The notes beneath the pieces are model-generated. The model made no database searches. It was not told where the DNA came from and saw nothing but the letters and a program-made list of their open reading frames with translations. Positions 46,003 through 58,200 of a DNA stretch of 64,000 bases are shown here, piece after piece. Each line of letters begins with the position of its first letter. Position 1 is the stretch's first letter. The position numbers and the translations under genes were made by a program. Source of the stretch: Sipunculus nudus (lineage: Eukaryota > Annelida > Sipuncula > Golfingiida > Sipunculidae); NCBI GenBank assembly GCA_026874595.1, contig CM049316.1:12018839-12082838 (forward strand), given 5' to 3'.

Positions 46003-48086
46003 GAGATATATTGCCAATTGAAAGTATATAGAGGCAGCGTTACGGGTGAAACAAAGTGCTGTTTGCATTTAATATAAGTATGTTATAATATTCCTCTTGA
46101 TTAATTAATTTATGGGTAAAATTGCTAGGGAAATGTCTTCCACAATCTGCAAATGCATCATGCTGAATCTGATGGAAAAGTTGCGGCAATTAACTAAAGA
46201 TAGCCCGGCATGGCTACATCAGTGTAATCTTTGAAATGATTACTTAAATGCATGAAGCACTGTAAAAGTATTCACCATTAAATTTGAAAGATGCAATCAA
46301 CTAATGGAATTCAGTAAACCACGTTTTAATAGTGACTGTCAGTGTAGGTAACTAGGTGTTTATTAATATCTGAATTAATACTGTATCTTACTAACTGTAA
46401 GCTTAGCAAGTTAAAAACATACATTATGAGGTTTATAAGAAATAAAATAAAGTATATATCCACCAACAAGTCCCGTATTTTTCTGTGTATCTTTTCCTTT
46501 AAGGTGCCCATTCACCTACCTTTTGAAAAAGAATTTATGTGAATTCTGACTTCCTCTGTGTATATATTTATGATCTAAGGCTAATTTTGGTTGCGAAATT
46601 TTTTCTAAAGCCTTTATGAAAGATGTATGAATATGTATATCAACAACAAGTTTGTAAACAGAGCAATGTTGACAAACGAGAAAAACATGTAACCCAAGGT
46701 GCTAGGCTGCATATATGCGGAGATAGAAAGGTCACTTTTTGCAAAACGCCATTTGCAAAGCTCTGGCTTATCAAACTTGCTACCAGGTGCCCTCGTCGAA
46801 TAGAAGAATAGACTTCTTTGAAATAAATAATGAAAAAAAAAGGAAAATTAACATCAATTCCGCATTTTTTATCACAGACTAAATAAAGATGAGCTTGGCA
46901 TACCAAAAATGTGTATGTATATTCACGTATATCGTTCCCCAAGTGAGAAATATACATGGCGCACCTGCATGAAGATATGGACAATTTTCACATTGTAACA
47001 TTTGTTGGGCATTTGCACAAAAAAGCTGAAAATGCCAAGTTCTTGTTCTGAATGTACTGTTAAAACAGGAGAGAAATAGTAAGAGAAATAGTATATAAGA
47101 AAACTTCCGCTGAAAAATAGAAGGAAAAAAAGAGTGCTGCTGAAAAAAAGTTAAAAAATAGCGTCATTTTCAGGAAAGCCCATTAAAGCGACTCTTTTTA
47201 AAGGGAGCGATTCGGCAGGACTGTTGCCATTTTTGCTTTTGCATCCATACCACCACTGTAGCCATTATTGATCATATATGTCTTTAATATCATATATCAA
47301 AATTCTATAATTTATTAAAACACCTGTCACATACTGCTTTATGAGATATGAATAAATAATAATATGATAAAATGTCTTTCTGTAAGTATTAATTTGTAAC
47401 CTCAGAAGGCATAGAAAGTATATTATAACAACACATAAATTTTACCCTTAAAAGGCGTTAAAGAAAATACCATCAAAGTTAATATGAAAGGAGTTGTTTA
47501 ATCTAAATTAGTATGGAGTAAGCAGTATTCTTTGTCCTGTTGTACAAAGTTCTGGTGGGATACGTTACGGGTGGGACAAAAATTACCACCTGACGAAGAA
47601 GTCATTGTACTTCGAAAGCTCTAGTGTTGATAAACTAGTTAGTCTATCTTAAAAGGCGTCACTGTTAATCTTAACTTTCGCTACATATATATATATATAC
47701 ATATATATACATATAAATATATATAATTCTATGTAAAGTAAAATTCACAAATAAAAACGTTAAGATCAAATATTTAATCATACAACCCCATCTTATTCCT
47801 ACAGCACATGCACAAAATTATGCGTTTAATTACTATTTAAAACACAAACTTCAATTTCGATGATGTTTTACGTCCTCAGTTTTACAAAGGACATAGAATA
47901 ATAACCGATGCCGAGTCGAAAAATTTGGAGAAATCTCATCATACTGTATACGAACTTTAAAAAAAAAAGATGCAAATATGTAGCCATTATTTAAGTGTCA
48001 TATTTTTCGTATCGTACTCATTTAATGAGCGACTATATATTATAAACGCCCGCAATAATTAATGAATTACTGTAGGTTTATCCTAC
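46003..48086. other. Intergenic DNA between HINE copy 7 and CMC-like element 2
   Basis: AT-rich, with dispersed repeat copy B and a short TA tract near 47684-47720. No gene supported. Confidence 0.5.
46620..46800 (+). repeat. Dispersed repeat, copy B (related to 28050-28330)
   Basis: Plus-strand copy with GCATATATGCGGAGATAG, AAAGGTCACTTTTTGC and CATTTGCAAAGCTCTGGC. Both copies begin with a TTGTTGATA/ACAACAAG-type stretch and a TTGACAAAC phrase. Confidence 0.7.
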
Positions 48087-48205
48087 CTGAGAGTAGCAGA
48101 AGGCAAAAGGACAGCGGTCCGATGGATGCGGATCACCGTGTTCTCACGCGTCTCAAATGCCTAGGTTCTTCAGCATGGGGCAAATATTCTCTGACCGGAA
48201 GTGGC
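48087..48205 (-). promoter_or_regulatory. Possible promoter and non-coding first exon
   Basis: Minus strand: ATGACGCCACTTCCGGTC combines a CRE-like TGACG and an ETS site (CTTCCGG), typical of TATA-less promoters. It is followed by about 100 bp of GC-balanced sequence ending CTCTCAG|GTAGGA, a donor-like junction. No coding exon downstream can be tied to it. Confidence 0.28.
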
Positions 48206-49086
48206 GTCATATATGGTTTATAATAAATAAAGTTGGGCTATCCCACAGGCAAAATCTACTACAATATGTAATTTGGAGAAAAGCTTAAATTGTCTATAGA
48301 TCATTGAGAATACGTTCATACATTTAAAAAATGATAACTGCATAGATTCTTAGGCTTTCGTAGAATCTAAATTTTTATATTCAACTCCCTTTGATAAAAA
48401 TATACACCATGATTATAAGTGTTTTATTCAAAATTTCCATTTACAACCAAATTTCTATATTCTTTTTGAATCACACATTCATCAATTTGACATGCAGAAG
48501 ATACCTCTACAATTGTCATAATTTAATTTTCAAGGAAGCCATTTGAAAATCAGCAACCTTTAAAGCCCGTATTAAGGAGCTCGACTCTCGTATAATATTA
48601 TGGTCTACATGTCTGAATCAGCAATTGATAAATCTGATAAATTTTCAACTTTTGACACCATTCGATGAAACAAAACACTAAATTACCAGTCATGAAAATC
48701 TTTCAGTCTCAACCATAGTGGCGATCGATCCCACACTCTATAAAAAATGACGTTTCACAGATGTTTTACATGATGTTTATTATGTTTTGTATGCAAACAG
48801 GTTTCAATTTTAAACATGTTTCAAAACATGTTTCACCGTTTGTTTCAAAATTGGGTCCATTGAAACCAAATGCTATGTCGTTACATGTGAGAAACATGTC
48901 TAATGCATGTTTTAAGACATGTCTCACGCGGGAAATTACATTTTACTTGTTTTAACCACCGTTATTTTTTGCCACTCATCACATGACCGGATATTCTCCC
49001 CATTCATATGATAAACTGATTGCCAGTGATCGCGGGAAAGATGAAAACTTTCGAGAAAACGAAACGTGATTTTGAGCAATTACCAG

Positions 49087-49169
49087 GTCCACCTTGGATG
49101 ATGTTCAGTCTGAGGCGCAGAGAAGGTTTCCTGTAGCAACCCAAAATATAATTTGCCAGAAATTAAAAG
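49087..49169 (+). CDS. Possible internal exon inside CMC-like element 2
   Basis: Acceptor-like TTTTGAGCAATTACCAG and donor AAAAG|GTGAGT frame 83 nt, open as TLDDVQSEAQRRFPVATQN then IICQKLK. The phase (1) fits the acceptor at 50348, and the joined frame reads KLK-ERCQRRFILYKRGYRT without a stop. The protein family is not recognised. An upstream coding exon is needed, and none was found between the left terminus and here. Confidence 0.33.
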
Positions 49170-50348
49170 GTGAGTCAAACGTTTAGTTTGTGAACAGTAT
49201 ATATATATTCATAATATCGCTCATAGAGATACAAATATTCATGCTTTATATAAATTACAACGACATTTTACCTTCACAAGAATAAATATGCAATGTAAAG
49301 TACAAACCACCATTCCAATACAGTAATGTCACTTATGAGACAATTCATATACAAGGGTATGTACAGGATTTTGGAAAGATGGGGGGGGGGGGGGGAGGGG
49401 GATCTCCAAAATAAAAGTCCTTACTTTTCAAAAGCTGATGGGATACAGCCCTCTGAAGGGCCAATAATTCACTGGTTGTCATTGTAAAGGGGGGGGGGGG
49501 CTTTCTTGACCCCTTGGAACCCCCAACCTCACAATGCCGTGCCCCTGAATATAAGACTTTCCAGTGCACTTATTCCATGTGAGTCCAGAACACAAGTAAG
49601 TAGTAGCGTCAATTTATCCTCGGGGGGGGGGGGGGCAACCTCCCCCCCCCCCCCCACCTTCAATATTGATGCCCCTGCAAGTAAGTACATTTAAGAGGGG
49701 GCAATCAAGCAAGCAGGAATGTTAATGACTGTAGCAGTCTTTGACATTTGGAGTGTTTTTATATTTAAAAAATTGCTTTAAAATAGACATGTTGTTTTTA
49801 TATTTTTTAAAGTAAAACAAGTGGTCATTAGCAGCTTTTTATTAGAAACTACTGTACAAAATTCAATTTGGTTCGGTATAACCATGACCCATCTTTGGGT
49901 GCATTGTGGATCCAAGTATACATGTATAGGCTGCTGAGTAGGTAACATATTTATTTATCAAATGTGATGCATGATGAAAATTTTGCTGTTTCAAGAAGTA
50001 GGCTGTGCAAAGATAATTTTGTTAAATTTTTCAAGGCAGTTTTACTGAAACCTTGAATGAAGAGTAATAAGTGATAAGTAATTTGTGATCAGAATGATAA
50101 AATGAGCAAATTCAAAACCTGTAATTATGTACAATATCATATTTGTGTAGATTTGTGTAGATCTGTTATAAATTCTTTTTGGACTTGTGTCAGTATCTAG
50201 CTGATGTCAGTGCATTCCATGCAGCTGCATGCATGTTTAAGAACTGTCAGCTGTGTTGCTGACAGTTAATAATATTTCATCTTTTTCTCCAAACTGACTA
50301 TGGAAATAACACAATTTAGCTACTGATAAATTGCTACTTCTTTTTCAG

Positions 50349-50470
50349 AAAGATGTCAAAGAAGATTCATTTTGTACAAAAGAGGGTACAGAACCAACAC
50401 CTGTTTTATCATAGACAATGGAGAAGTGAGGTCAGGTGCTATTTTGAGTAACTCCATGAAGATATGTTAA
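50349..50470 (+). CDS. Possible following exon inside CMC-like element 2
   Basis: The acceptor TACTTCTTTTTCAG is strong. In the phase set by the exon at 49087 it encodes ERCQRRFILYKRGYRT, then NTCFIIDNGEVRSG, and stops at a TAA near 50470. Alternatively it ends at GGAGAA|GTGAGG (about 50427) and continues into the duplicated segment at 51127 (ADVPLNYAELLRNLQSW). No family recognised. Confidence 0.3.
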
Positions 50471-51085
50471 TTTGAGAATGGTTCAGAATGGAAAACCTCG
50501 TACCTACTTCACACTCTATTCTTAATATAACTAACCCAGCACAGTACATGCAACTTCTTAACCCACTTCAGTGTCTTGAAAATAAAGTGCCCAATAAGGA
50601 CAAGTCAACTTCTTCAACAGTTTGTGGCTGCATTAAAATAATTTAGTATTTGATTCTTTTGTTACATCCTTAGTATTCTACATATTTTCTAAGAAATCTT
50701 TTATGAATTTTACTATTTATTTACACATATAAAATGTTTCACTCTTTTTTATGGTAATTGGATGTTTCCAACTCTTAGAAATGTTTGATGAATCACTGTG
50801 AACATACAGCAGTTACTTATTCTTGTACAATCTGGCTGATTTATCATGTATTTCATTATTTGTACCAAACTTGTATTTATGTTAAAGTTCCAAATGTGAT
50901 GGTACAGGCTATATTTGTCAAATGTGTAATTTGTTGTATTTAATTGTCATGATTGATTGCATAAATGTAACCTTCAAGTATTTACAGATGGAGGCCTTGT
51001 TTTAGGATTCTAAATTTAAATTTATATTAAAGTGATACAAACCAATGATTCGGTTTTATGAAAATATTAGATGTTTAATTAGGGT

Positions 51086-51467
51086 GCTTTCAGTATTGCT
51101 CTGATAAATTCTTTTGATACACTTATCAGAATAGCAGCTGATGTGCCTCTCAACTATGCTGAATTGCTGAGAAATCTTCAGTCATGGGATACTTTGTTGA
51201 TGCCAGCCTTTTCTGTATTTTCTTTTACCCTTTCTGGCTGTAAAAAATTGGCTGTAGTCAGACTGAAGCCAGAAACGCTTTCAGTATTGCTCTGATAAAT
51301 TCTTTTGATACACTTATCAGAATAGCAGCTGATGTGCCTCTCAACTATGCTGAATTGCTGAGAAATCTTCAGTCATGGGAGACTTTGTTGATGCCAGCCT
51401 TTTCAGTATTTTCTTTTACCCTTTCTGGCTGTAAAAAATTGGCTGTAGTCAGACTGAAGCCAGAAAC
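51086..51467 (+). repeat. Recent 191-bp tandem duplication
   Basis: Units 51086-51276 and 51277-51467 differ at only a handful of positions. Each carries an acceptor-like TTGATACACTTATCAG and one open frame (ADVPLNYAELLRNLQSW, then LLMPAFSVFSFTLSGC) of about 50 codons. In that frame the differences are a conservative Asp/Glu change and a silent Ser codon. This might be a duplicated exon of the gene-like structure upstream. Confidence 0.85.
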
Positions 51468-51934
51468 ACTGAAAGTAAATATATTGGCATGTCTGAATTA
51501 TGTAAATGCTCATTCATGATCTGAGATCAGTGTTGCTACCTTCTAAAACATATAAATATTATACAGGCAGTTTTATATAATTGCGATACTTGCAGTTGTT
51601 ACACACAGTGCATGCAAAAATTTATAGTATTGGGACATTTAATTTACAGTTTTTTTTCATGCTAGTAAACTTAAGTTGTTTTCTGCTTCAGGATGTGTTT
51701 GGTTAGATTGTAGAAAACTGTCCAACATAAAAAAAATATCTAAAAGGAATATACTTAAGATAAAAAAAATTAACACTCTTAAAATATAATGCATGTTTCA
51801 AGTTTTCTTTTGGAAGAAGAAAGATATTTAATGTTAAGAAAAATTTGATACACTTAAATGTTCTTATAGCTATTTGAAAATTCAAGAGCAACTTTTTAAG
51901 AGGTTTTTATCAAATATTTATTCAACTTTTAAAG

Positions 51935-52416
51935 TTTTAGCTCGCTGACTAAGACTCTTTGGTTTTTAAGTGTTTAGAATTAAATGCAAGCTGTATTTTA
52001 AATTTTCAGTTGTATATTGTAATAGGTTTAAACTTATTTATTATATATTAAAGCTATGAGAGCAGCTACTTTTAGCCATTATTTAAATATTTTGAATCTG
52101 TTTTCTCTTGAATTGTCAACTTAGTTGATTTTTAAAATTAAATTAAATTTCTGAAATTAAATATTTAAATAAAACTTGCAAATTGGTGTATACATTATAG
52201 CATTTCATTCAAATCTCTTTAGCTGGCTGGGCATTATTGAGCAAAACACTGGTGCTTGCAGTCAGGTATATTGAGTAAACGTTCATATAATTTTCATTTT
52301 TAGGCAGTATGTTAAAAATAAAATAAAATATTGCCTCATTTCCATTTACTAGAATTTTATACAAATTTTCTCGTTACCAATTCCAGCAGAGCGCCATGAC
52401 CCACAAGTTCCTTGTT
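51935..52416 (+). mobile_element. HINE-like element, degenerate copy
   Basis: A degraded 5' end (TTTTAGCTCGCTGACTAAG, ACTCTTTGG) and 3' end (CAGAGCGCCATGACCC, CTTGTT) about 480 bp apart. The microsatellite and core are lost. It lies within the CMC-like element 48734-53949. Confidence 0.5.
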
Positions 52417-54022
52417 ATTCATTGTGCAGCAGATCAGATTAGGTTTGCTAGGTTTAATTATTATTGTAATTCATAGTTAATAATATTTGTGTATACAGCT
52501 ATGGGGAAGACAAAATTGTATTAGTTCTGGTACATTCAGTATTGATATGATAAATGAATACATGCAGACAACAGATATTTAAGTAGATACTAAATGAACC
52601 TTATCTTATTGCTGTTAATGTGCATGACTGCATCTATTGTAAAAGAACACTTACAGAAAACTGTGTATTTCAAATATAATATACATGGCCATTTCTGATA
52701 TAGGCCATGAACTGCCATCATCTATCAGCCTATCAGCATTGCCCATTTTAAATATACGGATTTATAAAATATTCTTTTTTCATCTTTTGAGATAAGAGTA
52801 CCTGCCTTTTATTATGATATGGGACCAGTTATGAGTCTTACACTTATACATGGTATTTTAAATCACTTTAATATGTTTTTATACCCACAATAAGTAATGC
52901 TGTTTTGATATATGTTTCTTTTATTATGATAGATAAGATTTCGTCTTCAGCACCTGGCTGTAATGTATTTGATCTGGGAAATTTAAGGAGACAATCAATT
53001 AATGAAGGTTCCTGGTAGCTTTATATAATAACCTATAACTGATAACCCATACTAGAAACGTTTGTTGTTCAGTGCATCCTCCAAATTAGAAAGCATTGTC
53101 TAAAGATAAATGTTATCTTTCCAGTAAATTTATGAGTTGTTTCATCAGAAGCACCTCGTCAGGTTTTCATGATGGTTGCAGTGGACATAAAACGACAAAG
53201 ACAAACAACAAAGAACATTTTCTGCGACTTTAAATATTTTTCAAAACATGTTTTATTTTGTAGACATTTTTGAGACATGATTAAAATGCAAATAAGCCTT
53301 CGATGGGCAAATATTATTTATTTCTAGGAAAACGATACTTTCTTTTGAAACATATTTCATATAAAAACATGAAACACAGTGACATGTTTTACTCCAAGTT
53401 AAAAACATGTTTCTTTGGAAAACACATGTTTCGAAAAATGGGACAAATACACGTTTTAGGCTAAACAGACGTTTTGAATACTTACATGTTTTATGAAAGT
53501 GAAACATGTCTTAAAACAAGTCCTATATGTGACATATTTCATATAAAGACATGTAACACTGAGACATGTTTAACTCTAAGATTAAAACAAGTTTCTTAGG
53601 AGAAAACATGTTTCGAAAAATTGGACAACTACATGTTTTAGACCAAACAAACGTTTTAAATAGTTACATGTTTTATGAAAAATGAGACATGTCTTAAGAC
53701 ATGTCTTATATGGGACATATTTCATATAAAAACGTGTAACACAGAGACATGTTTTATCTTACTGTCCATGAAAATTTCTATGTGTGTGAAACATGTTTTA
53801 TATATAAACATGTTTTAAGAGGATAAAAAACATGTTTTGGCTGTTGAAACTTCAGTGAGTCATGACACATGCTGGAAACATGTTTCGAAAAATGGGACAG
53901 AATGGTGTTTTAAATAGAAACGTGAAACATGTCCTCAGTTTTTAGAGTGCACGCGTTAATAATGATAGTTTTTTATCTTGGATACACCCAGTAAATTACA
54001 TCACCGGGCACGCTATAAACCT

Positions 54023-55228
54023 TTAAGTGGCAGACTCATCAGTAGTCTCTTTATCCTGCCCATAAGGCGCGTAGGAGACGGGCCTAGATGACACCGTTTC
54101 CAAGGCCACACCCGCGTCATTAGGCAGAGCTGCGCTGCAATCGTCCTCCAAAACTTGATCTCGCTTATTTTCCGCAGTTACTCTATTTTCTTCACCACAG
54201 GGGAATGGGGCATTTTTCATATTTCTTTTCCCCTTACTGGTGTCCGCCTTCTTCCATCTTACCAGGGTCAGGTATCCTTCCCTCATGCTTTTGTTCACTG
54301 TTATATACACCAAAACATTCATCACCGGCCCCGACCTCTGGATAACTGCCGAGATGACGTTAACCAACGTATTTTCACTGATATACCTCATGAAAAGTCG
54401 CATAATGCCGGGGAAAATGTACGTAAATGCTAACATGAAAAATATCCCAAGTGTTGTCCGGGTGAGTTGATATTCATAAGACCCCTTTTTCCAGCCTTGT
54501 CGCTCCTCTGCTTGATTCACCGATTGCGACTGTATTCTGTTACGGCTTTTGAGCACTTTGCGGTATATGAGACCATAGAATAAGACAGTCAGGAAAGGGC
54601 ACGGGATATAGATAATCCCAGTGGCAATATAATTTATCATTTTTTCAATCTTTTCAGAGAATTTACAGTTCATGTGCACTGAGCTGAATCTGACCTCCGA
54701 ATCTGCCATGAAAAAGCTTGGGAGGAATACCAGTAATGGATAACACACAGTTCCCGCTATGATGCCTAGAAAAACACGAGGCTGCTTCAGTGTCGTGTAA
54801 AGTCCTGGTCTTGTGATGCAAATGAAACGACAAAAGGCTGCGGTTAGTACAAATAGAGCCGACATGTTCATCAATGCTTGCGACAGATATCGTTTCATAG
54901 AACAACAGAAATCTCCTAAAATCCATGCTTGATAGATAATTACAACAATCTGTATAGGGTATTCAACAGACATCATCACCAAATCAGACGAGCTGTTAAG
55001 CGCAATGACGTAGTAAGTCACATTGTGGAATTTCTTATTTCTCCATATGAGTACCAGAGTCGATATAGTGCCCGTGAATCCAATCAGCAGGAAAACGACA
55101 TACATTGAAACAACGGAGATCTGAGCCGTAGATCCGAGAGGCTGAGGAGGAAAGCAGTCGGTTCCGGTTCCGTTACCCGGGATTTCTACTCCTGAGCAGT
55201 TTGATAGGATCCCTGATTCCTCCGTCAT
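54023..55228 (-). CDS. Class A (rhodopsin-like) G protein-coupled receptor, orphan
   Basis: Intronless 401-residue frame with seven hydrophobic helices at about 36-62, 70-98, 108-140, 150-172, 196-224, 257-281 and 290-312. The N-terminus has two N-linked sites (NCS, NGT). Family landmarks: D82 in helix 2, a Cys at 108/109 pairing with C188 in loop 2, and CRF (133-135) where D/E-R-Y is usual. FTYIFPG (268-274) replaces FxxCWxP and NVLVY (304-308) replaces NPxxY. The C-tail (320-401) is polar and probably cytosolic, with many Lys, Glu and Thr. It binds an unknown ligand and should signal through a G protein at the plasma membrane. A near acceptor (TTATTGCAG, 7 nt before the ATG) suggests a 5'-UTR intron. 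Confidence 0.93.
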   Translation of the reverse strand: MTEESGILSNCSGVEIPGNGTGTDCFPPQPLGSTAQISVVSMYVVFLLIGFTGTISTLVLIWRNKKFHNVTYYVIALNSSSDLVMMSVEYPIQIVVIIYQAWILGDFCCSMKRYLSQALMNMSALFVLTAAFCRFICITRPGLYTTLKQPRVFLGIIAGTVCYPLLVFLPSFFMADSEVRFSSVHMNCKFSEKIEKMINYIATGIIYIPCPFLTVLFYGLIYRKVLKSRNRIQSQSVNQAEERQGWKKGSYEYQLTRTTLGIFFMLAFTYIFPGIMRLFMRYISENTLVNVISAVIQRSGPVMNVLVYITVNKSMREGYLTLVRWKKADTSKGKRNMKNAPFPCGEENRVTAENKRDQVLEDDCSAALPNDAGVALETVSSRPVSYAPYGQDKETTDESAT

Positions 55229-55248
55229 TTCGGCTCTGCAATAAACAA
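55229..55248 (-). promoter_or_regulatory. Splice acceptor of a 5'-UTR intron before the receptor ATG
   Basis: CTTGTTTATTGCAG followed by AGCCGAA and the ATG. A pyrimidine tract and CAG immediately upstream of a single-exon coding region are typical of receptor genes with a non-coding first exon, which would lie somewhere above 55.3 kb but could not be placed. Confidence 0.5.
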
Positions 55249-58200
55249 GAGAATATAGGACTGGACTCTGGGAATATTTAACAGCAAAGTAAATGCATCA
55301 TTAACTGAGTTAAGTGTTAATTACAATTTAGATGGTTTTTCAGTTGAATATTGATGTTGGTACCTACTTGCAAAAGGTAAGTCTATTAAATGTAAAGGTG
55401 CCTATTCGAGCAAGACGTTACTTAATACGCTTTCACATCGAGACCGGTTTGTATAAATACACTCGATTTATACAGGATAATGGTTTCAGAATAATAATCT
55501 AAATACAGATAACTCCATCGTCTTCTGTGGTCTAAGGGTAGAGAGCACTGGAATCAGACGAGTGCGAATTAGGAGGGGTAGCACTTCCGGAAACGAGTGA
55601 CACAAGGAAATTAACTAGTTGAAGAGTTGGAACGGAACTCTGCAGAATTTCATTCAGCTTAAGATCGGTTTAGAAAGCATTTAAATGGAGGCAGTAATTC
55701 AGCAACAACCACAAAAATAACCATATATAGTTTCTATATGTCACACAGCAATGTATAGACTTTTTATTAAATGGTCCACCAGGTACACATCTCATGGACG
55801 AGTGGTATCAGTTAATCACAAGAACAGTTCTACGGTAAAAGGATATGGAAATTCAACAGTATATTTGCTAATATTTTATCTGCTGCTGGCAGTAGGTTAT
55901 TGCGTTTATTCCTGAATTAAAATACAGAGTCCACGAGGAGGATATTGAGCGAGAAGGAAACATTCGTCTGGTTTATCAAAGAAAAAAAAGGGAATACGAA
56001 AACTACTTCCCGGCCTACCTCAGTATTCCGTATGTGGACTAAACCGCCGGCACGAAGTATCAAACTTTCAAATTTTCTGAATCTGCGGATAAAATTGATT
56101 TTGTCCATGGAACAATATCCACTGGTTGCTTTTTACCCTACAAAACATACAGCTATTGTATGACGTCGTCACTTCACCTCATCCTCTCTGATTATAGATC
56201 GGTATTCGAGGCTGCATGACAGCTGTAAGACAGTGCCTCTTGTCTCTGTTACTAATTACCCTGCAGACTGCAGCACAAACCGGAATTAAAAATAATTCGA
56301 TACCTTTCAAATGTCAATCACGGTATGTCATTGTAGATATAAAAAATGGTAGGATTTAAAATCCTGCCTATCGTAAACTTTATTTAACCATTAGGAACCA
56401 TTAATGAATTATAACTTAGTGAACAAGGAACCCCGTTCAACATGACGAGGGATATTCGCAAAACAAAGAACCTAAATACATAAACAAACTACATACAAAC
56501 TTTGTATAAATCCAGTGCAACAACTAAATGCGTACAGCCACGTCAAGTCTTGAAGTAAACTGCGATAAAAACCTTACTGAAAGAATCTAACGTTAAGTCC
56601 GAAACAGTCACTCAAGAATGCACGAAAACAAGAAGGAAAATAAATCAACTAAGGCCAACACGAAGATATTGAAAGAGAAAGACATGATCTCCATGGAAAC
56701 AATCCGAGCGAGGCAAGTATTTTAGCAGAAGACGGACATTTATGGCGCGAAGTAAATAACAAAGGTATATATGTAATAGTCAATGTGAAAAATTAATCAA
56801 TATGTCAAATGACTGAAATTTACAATCAATTTACAAAATCTCGATTCACTCATGCAATTTATATAATGACTGTTATATATTATCAAAAGCGTTCGTTTGC
56901 TTTAACTGTGTTTTTTTTTAAATTATGCAATAACATGAGATGCATATTATACTCTCTCAAGGACACAATTTCCTGGCGTGCTTTGGGAGTCGGTGTGGAC
57001 GTTCTGCCCCTCACTCGCTGTAGGAATATTGCCACAATTTTCTTTTTAAATTTCAGCCATTTTTTTTTAAATTTTGGTGTAAAAGATTATGGAATACTTT
57101 CTCTTTAAAAACCAACAACATATTAAAGTCTTTGATCTAAAATACTTATGGCAGCAAACGCCCCCTGCGAACACACCCCCCCCCCCCCTCCCCTGGCATG
57201 TTTTGCTGATAGAAAATGGAGACTAATTTTACAGCAAAATGATACTCTTTTATATTTGACAATGTGGGATGGGGGCAAGGTAATATTTTATGGCCACAAT
57301 GGTTCGAAAAGTTGGGAGACCCCCGCCCCATTCCACATCAAATTGCTTGTATATTTTTGTTCATATTTAAACGTTTACTATATTCAACCCTACCAGCCAT
57401 CACAGTTTGGCTCCACTCAAAGAAGGAATATGGCAAACTTTGACAGCAATAAAAAATACCCTGTGTAACTCGCCTAAGGATATCTTAATCATGTGTTTGA
57501 CTTTAAAGACAATGTTACTACAGACCTCCATCGTTCTACATCATATATTTCACATGTTATTGCACATTTTATGTTTATTTTTATGTTTTAAAAAAAGCTC
57601 CCGTTGGACTTTATTCTTGTTCCTACATAAGAAAAGATGTAGTAATATTAGTTGTTATATAGAATGCATATTTCATTATGTTTAAATATTTCAATTATAT
57701 GATTCTGCTTATCCCTCACAAGTCTATTTATTTAAGTCTTATTATCGGAATAGTATTCTTCACAAATAGCCTAGAATGAAGAAACAAGTGTAAAGTTTAC
57801 TCAAAGGTAGCTGTTTATACTGGAAGGCCATGCCTGTTACACGGTTATAAGATATGTGAAACAAAAGACTATTTCAAGACCATTCAGGCAAACTGTGAAA
57901 TGCTGACTGAATATTAGTCAATTTGTAAAGTGCCTAAAAAGTTATTTCAATTCACATGTTGCCTAAGTGATTCAGGCAACTTTACAAACAGAATGATTTT
58001 ATACATTGACTATAATATATAGGTGCTGTAGCTACAGCCCTGCGCGGTTCAGAATTTCAGCCCACACCCAGCTGGCATAACCAGTCTTTGCTCCGCCATG
58101 CTGTATGGAGAACCCGCCCACTTACAAAGAAAAGAAATTTTCCCACACCTTCCTCTTACATTTGAGCTTTTCCTCTGTGCATTTAACCACCATAGTAGGT

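Larger units (their letters stand above)
48734..53949. mobile_element. CMC/EnSpm-like DNA transposon 2 (AAACATGTTT subterminal arrays)
   Basis: Left terminus CACTCTATAAAAAA, right terminus TTTTTAGAGTG (inverted), with CA on both flanks (48732-48733 and 53950-53951). The subterminal regions are packed with the palindrome AAACATGTTT and its variants: about six copies at 48750-48930 and about 18 at 53225-53940. The right array also has a 183-bp higher-order unit seen three times (phrase ACATATTTCATATAAA near 53350, 53533 and 53715). Two possible plus-strand exons and a 191-bp duplication lie inside; no transposase is recognised. Confidence 0.62.

Noticed and set aside
47592..47625. Hammerhead-ribozyme-like core (CTGACGA, stem, GAAA)
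   Set aside because: The short stem GAAGT/ACTTC is present with an extra unpaired A, but stems I and III with a cleavage site could not be formed.
55508..55572. tRNA-like segment with A-box and B-box resemblance (TGGTCTAAGGGTAG, GTGCGAATT)
   Set aside because: No acceptor stem pairs and the B box lacks the GGTTC; at best a degenerate relic.
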